Source of the DNA: Vibrio albus
Lineage (GTDB): Bacteria; Pseudomonadota; Gammaproteobacteria; Enterobacterales; Vibrionaceae
Direction: 5' to 3'
Assembly: GCF_003144035.1 (NCBI RefSeq)
Contig: NZ_QFWT01000015.1
Span: 1-64,000 of the forward strand
DNA: 64,000 bases
Positions 1 through 7,334 of this stretch are shown one piece after another. The notes beneath the pieces are model-generated. The model did not search any database. It was given only the letters and a program-made list of their open reading frames with translations, and was not told the DNA's origin. The stretch's first letter is position 1. Each line of letters starts with the position of its first letter. The position numbers and the translations under genes were made by a program.

Positions 1-190
1 ATGCGGTATTAGCCATCGTTTCCAATGGTTATCCCCCTCATTAGGGCAACTTCCTAAGCATTACTCACCCGTCCGCCGCTCGACGCCTATCAACGCACCC
101 GAAGGATTGTTGATATCGTTTCCGCCCGACTTGCATGTGTTAGGCCTGCCGCCAGCGTTCAATCTGAGCCATGATCAAACTCTTCAATTT
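1..190 (-). rRNA. rrs: 16S ribosomal RNA, 5' end only (runs off left edge)
   Basis: Read on the minus strand, the first bases AAATTGAAGAGTTTGATCAT are the universal 5' end of bacterial 16S rRNA, followed by the usual GGCTCAG primer region. About 190 nt are present before the window edge. The stretch reading GGGGGATAACCATTGG is typical of Vibrionaceae 16S. Transcription runs leftward, away from oriC. The mature 5' end is placed at 190 by comparison with the E. coli 16S start. Confidence 0.97.
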
Positions 191-404
191 AAGATTTTGG
201 TCGGCTCAATGAATACTGACTTCAAAACTACAACAGTAATTTTAAAGCTATTATCGTTCCAACAGAACGATAATGAATTGACTGTGCCAAGACTAAGTAA
301 ACTTAATCTCGATTGGTCACTCAGTTCATTGAAACCTAATTTGATACCGAAGTATCTCATTTGATTTTCATCAACGAGCGCCCACACAGATTGATAGGTT
401 TAAA

Positions 405-416
405 TTGTTAAAGAGC
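405..416 (-). promoter_or_regulatory. rRNA leader boxA antitermination site
   Basis: On the minus strand the sequence GCTCTTTAACAA matches the boxA core of rRNA leaders, where NusB/NusE assemble the antitermination complex. A boxC-like TGTGTGGGCG lies about 20-30 nt further downstream. It sits between P2 and the 16S 5' end, as expected. Confidence 0.85.
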
Positions 417-449
417 TTTGCTTTGAAGCTTTCCTCAAAGCGGACGTGC

Positions 450-477
450 ATTTTAGCGAGATAATTGTCAGTGTCAA
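450..477 (-). promoter_or_regulatory. rRNA operon promoter P2
   Basis: Minus strand: -35 TTGACA at 477-472, a 16-bp spacer, and -10 TAAAAT at 455-450. This is a near-consensus sigma-70 promoter about 95 bp downstream of P1, the usual tandem arrangement of rrn operons. Confidence 0.75.
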
Positions 478-566
478 ACACTTTTTCAATTTTATTTCTC
501 AGAAGCTTTCGTCCTGACTGACTCTTGGCTGAAGCCTTGTGGGCTCTGCCGTGTCAGTGAGGCGGC

Positions 567-594
567 ATTATAGAGATCCCAATCACATTGGCAA
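567..594 (-). promoter_or_regulatory. rRNA operon promoter P1
   Basis: Minus strand: -35 TTGCCA at 594-589, a 16-bp spacer and a perfect -10 TATAAT at 572-567. A GC-rich discriminator (GCCGCC) follows, as in stringently controlled rrn P1 promoters. Upstream (about 600-660) is a strongly A/T-rich tract, consistent with UP elements. The remainder of 191-673 is leader and promoter sequence; I see no gene in it. Confidence 0.85.
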
Positions 595-673
595 GCCTTT
601 TTCGCTGTTTTTTTATAATTTCTTTCTGTTCGGATAAAAATTCAGCAAAAAAGGTTAAAAACCCAGGTTTTGT

Positions 674-1201
674 TTACATATCCACCACGGATATGGCGAA
701 CAATGAGACTTTTTTCCAGTTGGTATATTCGACTTCTTTACTGGTATCTGTTTCTCCCCCGGTGATTTTCATAATCAGCTGGATACACAGGCGGTCAAGA
801 AGCTTGTACCTTGGATAACGCAATGCTCCGGCAAATACACCAATCAATTCTGGTGTCCAGGGAGACTTCTTCAAAAAGGTTTTGATATAGACACTGCCTT
901 CCGGCGTATCTTTCTTCTGAGCTTCTTTTCTGGCCGTCAGGTTTACACAGAAAAATGCCACTTTATTATTTTGTAACTCAGCAAGGTTTTGCTCAATAAA
1001 CTGATACAACTTGTGGTTTAAACGGCCATACCGGATAGAAGCACCAATAATTACCCTATCATACTGCTGAAAATCAACCTGACTGACCTTATGCAGATCC
1101 ATCAGCTCACTTTGATAACCGACTAGCTGCTTCTGTATATGTTTAAAAATTTTGATTGTCTGACCATCAGTCGTTGAATAGAGACACAATACTTTTTTCA
1201 C
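674..1201 (-). CDS. hemG: Menaquinone-dependent protoporphyrinogen IX dehydrogenase HemG
   Basis: HemG oxidises protoporphyrinogen IX to protoporphyrin IX in haem synthesis and passes electrons to membrane quinones through FMN. The 175-residue protein is a long-chain flavodoxin: an FMN phosphate loop YSTTDGQT at residues 8-15, and the family's inserted region around residues 120-150. It starts with GTG at 1201, preceded at a good distance by AGGAG; this ribosome site overlaps the end of trkH. Only 8 nt separate it from trkH, so yigZ-trkH-hemG is probably one operon. The order yigZ-trkH-hemG-rrs is the same as in E. coli. Identification is firm. Confidence 0.93.
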   Translation of the reverse strand: MKKVLCLYSTTDGQTIKIFKHIQKQLVGYQSELMDLHKVSQVDFQQYDRVIIGASIRYGRLNHKLYQFIEQNLAELQNNKVAFFCVNLTARKEAQKKDTPEGSVYIKTFLKKSPWTPELIGVFAGALRYPRYKLLDRLCIQLIMKITGGETDTSKEVEYTNWKKVSLFAISVVDM

Positions 1202-1209
1202 TTTTTCTC

Positions 1210-2667
1210 CTAGCTACGCCAGAACGTCGGCGTAAACAAAATAAGCAGAGTAAATATTTCCAATCGCCCAAACAGCATTGAGACCACTAATACCCACTTG
1301 GCTTTATCATTAATATCGCCGTAGTGAAGCGCAACATCCCCTAAGCCCGGACCAAGATTATTCAATGTAGATGCTATCGCGGAGAATGCGCTAAGCTCAT
1401 CCATTCCTGTCGCGATCAGCGCAAGCATACAGAGAACAAAGACCAATGCATAGGCTGAGAAAAAGCCCCAAACAGCATCAACCACTCTTTGTGATAATGC
1501 TTTATCTCCCAATTTTATGGTAAATACAGCCCGTGGGTGAATCAGCCTTTTGATTTCTCTCCCCCCCTGAAGGGTCAACAACAGAACCCGTATGACTTTC
1601 ATTCCACCTCCGGTCGAGCCGGCACAGCCACCGATAAAGGAAGAAAACAGAAGTAACACTGGAAGAAACAGAGGCCACTCTGAGAAGCCTGTCGTGGTAA
1701 AGCCTGCCGTGGTAGATATCGATACGGTCTGGAACAACGCCTGGTCAAAGGCGTCGTAAATTGAATCGTATGATTGATGCTGAAGCAGCAACAGAAAACA
1801 GACAACAAAGAGGATCGCCTGAATCACAAAGAAAGCTCTTAACTCGTGGTCCTTCAGATAGTACTTAGGATGCAGTCCTCCTGAACCAAAAGCCGCAAAG
1901 TGCAGAGAAAAGTTGCACCCGGAAATAAGCAGAAAGACCACAGTAATCAGGTTAATCACCGGACTGTTAAAATAGCCCATACTGGCATCATGGGTAGAAA
2001 AACCGCCTATCGCAATAGTAGAAAAGCTGTGACAGATAGCATCAAACAGGCTCATTCCGGCTACCCAGAATGCGCCAGCGCATGCCATTGTCAGCCCTAG
2101 ATAGATATACCAGAGCACCTTTGCCGTTTCGGCAATACGCGGCGTCATTTTGCTGTCTTTAACCGGCCCCGGAATTTCAGCCCGATACAACTGCATTCCC
2201 CCGATACCTAAAACCGGAAGAATCGCTACCGCCAGTACAATAATCCCCATACCTCCGAACCACTGCAAAAACTGACGATAAAACAGAATCGCTTTGGGCA
2301 GTGCATCCAGACCAACAATGACCGTCGCTCCGGTTGTGGTTAATGCTGAAAAAGATTCAAAGAAGGCGTCCGTGACAGAAACCGCGGGGTTATCCGATAT
2401 CAGAAAAGGCAGAGCCCCGGCACTACCGATCACAGTCCAGAAAAGTACGACGATAAGAAAGCCGTCTCTCGCTTTCAAATCGCGTTTATGATGCCGGTTC
2501 GGAAACCAGAACGCACCACCAAGCATCAGCAACACGAAAAACGTACTGACAAAAGAAACACCAGCGCCATCCCTGTATATCAGAGCCACAAAAGCAGGAG
2601 CTAACATAGAGAGACTAAACAGGGCCAGTAACAGTCCGACAATGCGGATTATGGAACGAAATTGCAT
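1210..2667 (-). CDS. trkH: Trk potassium uptake system membrane subunit TrkH (first copy)
   Basis: A 485-residue integral membrane protein of the Trk/Ktr/HKT family, which imports K+ across the inner membrane with cytoplasmic TrkA. The four pore loops can be seen: TTTGAT at about 110-115, IAIGGFST at about 220, TTAGFTTTG at about 320 and NNLGPGLG at about 440. It lies between yigZ (37-nt gap) and hemG (8 nt). A second TrkH is encoded at 57.7-59.1 kb beside trkA. The loop sequences differ between the copies, so they are paralogues and not a recent duplication. This copy is the conserved yigZ/hemG neighbour and must use a TrkA made elsewhere. Confidence 0.93.
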   Translation of the reverse strand: MQFRSIIRIVGLLLALFSLSMLAPAFVALIYRDGAGVSFVSTFFVLLMLGGAFWFPNRHHKRDLKARDGFLIVVLFWTVIGSAGALPFLISDNPAVSVTDAFFESFSALTTTGATVIVGLDALPKAILFYRQFLQWFGGMGIIVLAVAILPVLGIGGMQLYRAEIPGPVKDSKMTPRIAETAKVLWYIYLGLTMACAGAFWVAGMSLFDAICHSFSTIAIGGFSTHDASMGYFNSPVINLITVVFLLISGCNFSLHFAAFGSGGLHPKYYLKDHELRAFFVIQAILFVVCFLLLLQHQSYDSIYDAFDQALFQTVSISTTAGFTTTGFSEWPLFLPVLLLFSSFIGGCAGSTGGGMKVIRVLLLTLQGGREIKRLIHPRAVFTIKLGDKALSQRVVDAVWGFFSAYALVFVLCMLALIATGMDELSAFSAIASTLNNLGPGLGDVALHYGDINDKAKWVLVVSMLFGRLEIFTLLILFTPTFWRS

Positions 2668-2704
2668 GCTCGTGTATGAAGCTGGGCTTCTTTCTTCCTC
2701 GTGG

Positions 2705-3322
2705 TTATTTCTCTTCGCTTATGATGATCTTAGCGCTACTTTTATTAATGATAGCCTGAGTAAAATCAGCCACATGACATTTTTCCACCTCAACCTGCAT
2801 AACCACTTGCTGCCCAAAATCCGTGTCTCCCTGTATACCATCAAACTGGGAAACAATAGACTGTGCAAGCGGCATAAAAGCGTAGTCTAACTGCAGGTTC
2901 AGTATCACTGTGATTTTTTTCTCCAGCGTTTGCAAAGTTTTCAGTGCCTGCTGCACCCCGCCGCCATACGCTTTGACCAGCCCGCCGGTTCCAAGTTTTA
3001 TACCGCCGGAATAACGGGTTACCACCGCTGTAATTTCTCCTACCCCGGAACCACTTAACTGAGCCAGTATGGGTTTGCCAGCAGTTCCGGACGGTTCACC
3101 GTCATCACTGAATCCCCATTGCATAGAGTCTTCTGGTCTCCCGGCCACAAATGCCCAGCAATTATGCCGTGCATCAGCGTGTTTTTCCTTTATCTGCTCA
3201 ACAAAAGCTTTGGCCGATGCTACATCCGGAGTATGGGCCAGATAAGTAATAAAGGTGCTCTTCTTTATTTCTTCAATAAACTGTGCCGGAGCTGCCGGAA
3301 TCAAATAGGGTTGATCGCTCAT
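2705..3322 (-). CDS. yigZ: YigZ / IMPACT (UPF0029) family protein
   Basis: 205 residues with the IMPACT N-terminal domain fold. The family signature SDDGEPSGTAGKP is at residues 72-84, followed by a glycine-rich stretch and a small C-terminal ferredoxin-like domain. Members are linked to translation stress (yeast YIH1/IMPACT), but the bacterial role is not settled. First gene of the yigZ-trkH-hemG operon. The ATG at 3322 is the first in frame. Confidence 0.88.
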   Translation of the reverse strand: MSDQPYLIPAAPAQFIEEIKKSTFITYLAHTPDVASAKAFVEQIKEKHADARHNCWAFVAGRPEDSMQWGFSDDGEPSGTAGKPILAQLSGSGVGEITAVVTRYSGGIKLGTGGLVKAYGGGVQQALKTLQTLEKKITVILNLQLDYAFMPLAQSIVSQFDGIQGDTDFGQQVVMQVEVEKCHVADFTQAIINKSSAKIIISEEK

Positions 3323-3501
3323 GGGTTTCTATTATCAGAAAAAAACTGAGTCTAACACGGGAATAAATGTAACTTCTATTTATGCATTGTAAGCATAGAT
3401 AAAATGATAATATTTCACTTTAGTCATAGATTAATTACCGCTACTCTTAGCCATATAATCCGTACAACATATTAATCTTACCGCTTGCTGTGGAGACACT
3501 C

Positions 3502-4482
3502 ATGTTTAAAGCCTTGGTACTGAATCAGGAAGAAAAGAAAACCCTTTCCTCCATTGAACACATCGATGAAAACCAACTACCGGACGGCGATGTTCTGGTC
3601 GCTGTCGACTATTCATCTCTGAACTATAAAGATGGCCTTGCTATTACCGGGAAAGGCAAAATTGTACGTAACTTCCCTATGGTTCCGGGCATTGATTTCG
3701 CAGGTAAAGTGATCAGCTCTTCTGACGAGCGTTATCAGGAAGGTGATGAAGTCGTACTGACAGGTTGGGGCGTGGGTGAAAACCACTGGGGCGGTATGGC
3801 AGAAAAAGCCCGCCTGAAAGCCGACTGGCTGGTTCCGCAACCAAAAGGGCTGAATGCTAAACAAGCCATGATGATTGGTACTGCAGGGTTTACCGCTATG
3901 TTGTGTGTTCAGGCTCTGCTGGATGGCGGCGTAAAACCTGAAGATGGTGAAGTTCTGGTTACTGGTGCCAGTGGTGGCGTGGGTTCCGTTGCAGTGACCT
4001 TGCTTGCAACACTGGGTTATAAAGTCGCAGCAGTGACCGGCCGTGTAGAACAAAATGGCGCTCTGCTGGAAAAACTGGGTGCCAACCGCATTATTGACCG
4101 TAAAGAATTTGAAGAGCCTGCTCGCCCACTTGAAAAGCAGATTTGGGCGGGTGCGGTTGATACCGCCGGCAGTAAAGTTCTGGCGAAACTACTGACTCAA
4201 ATGGATTACGGAAGCACGGTTGCAGCCTGTGGTCTGGCAGGCGGTTTTGACCTGCCAACCACGGTGATGCCGTTTATTTTGCGTAATGTCCGTCTTCAGG
4301 GTGTTGATTCCGTGGCCTGCCCAACAGAAAAGCGCATTGCTGCCTGGGAAAAACTGGCTGAGCTATTACCAGAAAGTTACTTCGAGCAGGCATGCACCGA
4401 AATCTCACTGGAAGATACACCGAAATATGCAGAAGATATTACTAATGGTCAGGTAACCGGCCGGGTTATGATTAAACTGTAA
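3502..4482 (+). CDS. acuI: Acrylyl-CoA reductase AcuI / YhdH-type quinone oxidoreductase
   Basis: A 326-residue medium-chain dehydrogenase/reductase. It has a GroES-like N-terminal domain and a Rossmann domain with the NADPH loop GASGGVGS at residues 153-160. The YhdH/AcuI subfamily reduces acrylyl-CoA to propionyl-CoA with NADPH and protects against toxic acryloyl-CoA, which in marine bacteria can come from DMSP breakdown. No zinc-ligand cysteines are evident, as expected for this subfamily. The ATG at 3502 was chosen because GGAG lies 6 nt upstream; an in-frame GTG at 3490 lacks support. It stands alone, convergent with the LysR gene. Confidence 0.85.
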   Translation: MFKALVLNQEEKKTLSSIEHIDENQLPDGDVLVAVDYSSLNYKDGLAITGKGKIVRNFPMVPGIDFAGKVISSSDERYQEGDEVVLTGWGVGENHWGGMAEKARLKADWLVPQPKGLNAKQAMMIGTAGFTAMLCVQALLDGGVKPEDGEVLVTGASGGVGSVAVTLLATLGYKVAAVTGRVEQNGALLEKLGANRIIDRKEFEEPARPLEKQIWAGAVDTAGSKVLAKLLTQMDYGSTVAACGLAGGFDLPTTVMPFILRNVRLQGVDSVACPTEKRIAAWEKLAELLPESYFEQACTEISLEDTPKYAEDITNGQVTGRVMIKL

Positions 4483-4518
4483 GGTTTGATGAAGACATAA
4501 AAAAAGAGCTATCGCTAT

Positions 4519-4621
4519 ATTCTGGATGAATTTGTAGTGCAGGACGTCGTGAATACATCCCTGTAGGCTTGGACACAGCATCCATGCTGTGAACACCTGC
4601 CCTACAAACACCATCCAGAAT
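4519..4621. repeat. ~103-bp imperfect palindromic element, copy 1
   Basis: Nested complementary arms: ATTCTGGATG (4519-4528) with CATCCAGAAT (4612-4621); TTTGTAG (4531-4537) with CTACAAA (4602-4608); GCAGG (4539-4543) with CCTGC (4596-4600). An inner hairpin CAGCATCCATGCTG is near the 3' side. The core AATACATCCCTGTA is shared with the element at 45571-45671. It fills the gap between convergent acuI and the LysR gene and ends at the latter's stop. It may serve as a two-way terminator, as no other one is seen here. Confidence 0.75.
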
Positions 4622-4628
4622 CCTACAG

Positions 4629-5588
4629 CTAAGACCCTTCCAATCCGAGGTCTTCCACCCGTTTCGCAATCAATTTGCCACACTCCTCTTTCAGCAGATT
4701 CCGCAGCCATTCCTGAGCCGGAGAATGCTCGCATCGCGGATGCCATATCATCGAATAATCAAACGGGGTAAAATTAAACGGTAAAGGTTTAATGATAAGC
4801 CCATATTTATCCGCCACCAGATAGGCCAAATCTGCCGGAACCGTCAGAATCAAAGGCAAGGTATCAATCACCGCCAGCGCAGCTTCCAGATGATAGGCCC
4901 GGATAACCATTTTTCGTTCCGGCTGCCCGGTTAATGCCTGATCCAATAGCGCCTTAACGCCATCACTAATAGCGATCATGGCATGTGGATAGGCCAGATA
5001 ATCGTCCAGCGTCATTTCCTTATCCGCCAGAGGATGAGTGGCCGATAGCATACAAAACACTCCCACCCGGCCAAGTACTTCCTGCTGGAGCGGTGCTACC
5101 GATGCAGTCGGACGACAGATAGCCAGATCCGCCCCCTGAACCGCCAACTGGTTTAACAACTGATCATGCTGAAGCGGGAGAAAATTAAGACAAACATTAG
5201 GGGCTTCCTGATAAATACGTGGCAACGCAAAAGGCAAAATAGTCTGCATAGCGTAATCCGTCGTCGCAATCGTAAACGTCTGTTCGCAGTTCTCCGGTGT
5301 AAATTCTTTTTCTGATAACAACTGCCGCAAGGACTCCAGCGGCTCGCCCAGAGCTCGATTTATATCCAAAGCTTTCTCTGTTGGTAGCAGTCTTTGTCCC
5401 TGACGATTAAACAAGGGGTCATCCAATAAATGTCTCAACCGGCCTAATACCCGGCTCATCGCTGACTGACTTAGATTCAACCGGGCAGCTGCACGGCTCA
5501 CACTGCCTTCTTCAATTAATACCCGTAAAGCCACCAGCAGATTTAAATCCCGGCGATATATGTCTTCCAGCTCCACTTCAGTCCTCAT
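4629..5588 (-). CDS. LysR-family transcriptional regulator
   Basis: 319 residues. The N-terminal winged helix-turn-helix spans about residues 13-70, with recognition-helix region SVSRAAARLNLSQSAMSRVL at 29-48. The C-terminal periplasmic-binding-protein-like effector domain follows, of the NodD/LeuO/PbpR-like subgroup by overall pattern. Starting at the ATG at 5588 gives the standard LysR length; an upstream in-frame start near 5693 would overlap tusA and adds a non-conserved tail. It is divergent from tusA, with an 86-bp gap that probably holds both promoters. The target and ligand are not recognisable. Confidence 0.85.
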   Translation of the reverse strand: MRTEVELEDIYRRDLNLLVALRVLIEEGSVSRAAARLNLSQSAMSRVLGRLRHLLDDPLFNRQGQRLLPTEKALDINRALGEPLESLRQLLSEKEFTPENCEQTFTIATTDYAMQTILPFALPRIYQEAPNVCLNFLPLQHDQLLNQLAVQGADLAICRPTASVAPLQQEVLGRVGVFCMLSATHPLADKEMTLDDYLAYPHAMIAISDGVKALLDQALTGQPERKMVIRAYHLEAALAVIDTLPLILTVPADLAYLVADKYGLIIKPLPFNFTPFDYSMIWHPRCEHSPAQEWLRNLLKEECGKLIAKRVEDLGLEGS

Positions 5589-5674
5589 ACTGCAAGCGTT
5601 ATCGTGCTCTGGATTATTGCATATTTTCTCATCATCAGTATGATTTCCTCTTGAGTAGTATTGAGGGTCACACC

Positions 5675-5923
5675 ATGACAGTTGAAGTATCATCCGCTAA
5701 CCACATTCTGGAGGCCGAAGGGCTACGCTGCCCGGAGCCAGTAATGATGGTCAGAAAAACCATTCGAAAAATGCAAGATGGTGAAGTATTGCTGATCAAA
5801 GCTGATGACCCGTCCACCACCCGCGATATTCCAAGCTTTTGCCGCTTTATGGATCATCAACTATTGCAGGCTCAGACGGACCAGCTGCCTTACCAGTACC
5901 TGATCCGCAAAGGACTCGAGTAA
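5675..5923 (+). CDS. tusA: Sulfurtransferase TusA
   Basis: 82 residues. TusA accepts sulfur from IscS on a single cysteine and passes it to TusBCD for 2-thiouridine formation in tRNA. The motif GLRCPEPVM places that cysteine at residue 19. Start at the ATG at 5675, with GAGG upstream; an in-frame TTG at 5651 is rejected. The stop is 4 bp from the stop of the converging small membrane protein gene, so no terminator separates them. Confidence 0.93.
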   Translation: MTVEVSSANHILEAEGLRCPEPVMMVRKTIRKMQDGEVLLIKADDPSTTRDIPSFCRFMDHQLLQAQTDQLPYQYLIRKGLE

Positions 5924-5927
5924 TTCG

Positions 5928-6197
5928 CTACACCTCCGAACTATCTATCTGACGGGAATAAAGCTGCTTCTGGATTTGTTCTAGCTGATGCCGCATCTCC
6001 CGCATCTCTTTATGCATCGGAATAATATGCTGTACCCGAATCCAGGATTCTACGGCCAGTCCCGTCATGATAATGGCCCCAACCACCATGGGTAACCACA
6101 TATCCGTGAGCACCATTCCCAGCAGAGTTAAGACTAAGCCAAACGTAAACATATAGCTTTGATTCTGCGGGCTTACACCCATGTACCGTGTCAACAT
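5928..6197 (-). CDS. Small membrane protein of unknown function
   Basis: 89 residues. I do not recognise the family. There are two hydrophobic segments at about residues 15-33 and 36-55, then a charged amphipathic stretch (about 62-82, rich in E, Q, R, M) that may form a coiled coil on one side of the membrane. The ATG at 6197 has a strong GGAGGAGGT 4 nt upstream, which argues that it is a real gene. It lies between tusA and glyQ, transcribed towards tusA. No function can be assigned. Confidence 0.7.
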   Translation of the reverse strand: MLTRYMGVSPQNQSYMFTFGLVLTLLGMVLTDMWLPMVVGAIIMTGLAVESWIRVQHIIPMHKEMREMRHQLEQIQKQLYSRQIDSSEV

Positions 6198-6414
6198 AAG
6201 CACCTCCTCCAATCAACCCTTACTCTAAGAATAGAACAATTCCGTTCACCCTTAGAGAACCTTTCGTTATTGCCCCATAAAAGGAGTAAAAATGATGAAA
6301 AACCAGTTACGGTGAGTAAATAAGCACTATTTCCCTCTACTCGCAGCGCCAATATCCCGGTATACTTGATCGTTATTTTTTCGACTAAAACAGAAGAATC
6401 GCGCGAACCTGACT

Positions 6415-7332
6415 ATGCAAAAATACGATATCAAAACCTTTCAAGGTATGATCCTCGCGCTGCAGGATTATTGGGCACAACAAGGATGCACCATCGTGCA
6501 GCCATTAGATATGGAAGTGGGTGCAGGTACTTCTCACCCGATGACGTGCTTACGCGCGCTTGGCCCTGAGCCAATTGCGACCGCGTACGTTCAGCCGTCA
6601 CGCCGCCCAACTGATGGCCGTTATGGTGAAAACCCTAACCGTCTACAACATTACTATCAGTTCCAGGTCATCATTAAGCCATCTCCGGATAATATTCAGG
6701 AGCTATACCTGGGCTCACTAAAAGCATTGGGCATCGACCCAACTGTACACGATATCCGTTTTGTAGAAGACAACTGGGAAAACCCGACTCTGGGAGCCTG
6801 GGGTCTTGGCTGGGAAGTCTGGCTAAACGGTATGGAAGTCACTCAGTTTACTTACTTCCAACAGGTCGGTGGCCTAGAATGTAAGCCGGTTACCGGTGAA
6901 ATCACTTACGGTATCGAACGTCTTGCGATGTACATTCAGGGTGTTGACTCAGTATATGACCTGGTATGGTCTGACGGCCCGCTGGGTAAAACCACGTATG
7001 GCGATATCTTCCATCAGAACGAGGTAGAACAGTCTACCTACAACTTCGAACACGCTGATGTCGATTTCCTGTTTACCTTCTTCGACCAGTGTGAGAAAGA
7101 ATGTAAGGACCTGCTGGCACTGGAAAAACCTCTTCCGCTGCCAGCTTACGAGCGTATTCTTAAAGCCGCACACGCCTTTAACCTGCTGGATGCTCGTAAA
7201 GCCATCTCTGTGACCGAACGTCAGCGTTACATCCTGCGTATCCGCGATCTGACTAAAGCTGTAGCAGAAGCGTATTACGCATCACGAGAAGCCTTAGGCT
7301 TCCCAATGTGCAAAAAGGATGAGGAGAAGTAA
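6415..7332 (+). CDS. glyQ: Glycine--tRNA ligase alpha subunit
   Basis: 305 residues, the normal length. This is the catalytic alpha subunit of the alpha2beta2 glycyl-tRNA synthetase, which forms glycyl-adenylate and charges tRNA-Gly. Conserved blocks such as YWAQQGCTIVQPLDMEVGAG (residues 19-38) and the TGEITYGIERLAMY region are intact. glyS follows after 2 nt, so the subunits are made from one message. The 202-bp upstream gap contains a 7-codon reading frame with a strong ribosome site (6292-6315). Confidence 0.97.
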   Translation: MQKYDIKTFQGMILALQDYWAQQGCTIVQPLDMEVGAGTSHPMTCLRALGPEPIATAYVQPSRRPTDGRYGENPNRLQHYYQFQVIIKPSPDNIQELYLGSLKALGIDPTVHDIRFVEDNWENPTLGAWGLGWEVWLNGMEVTQFTYFQQVGGLECKPVTGEITYGIERLAMYIQGVDSVYDLVWSDGPLGKTTYGDIFHQNEVEQSTYNFEHADVDFLFTFFDQCEKECKDLLALEKPLPLPAYERILKAAHAFNLLDARKAISVTERQRYILRIRDLTKAVAEAYYASREALGFPMCKKDEEK

Positions 7333-7334
7333 CC

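Noticed and set aside
5588..5693. N-terminal extension of the LysR regulator
   Set aside because: It would overlap tusA and add 35 residues not typical of LysR proteins; the ATG at 5588 gives the standard N-terminus.
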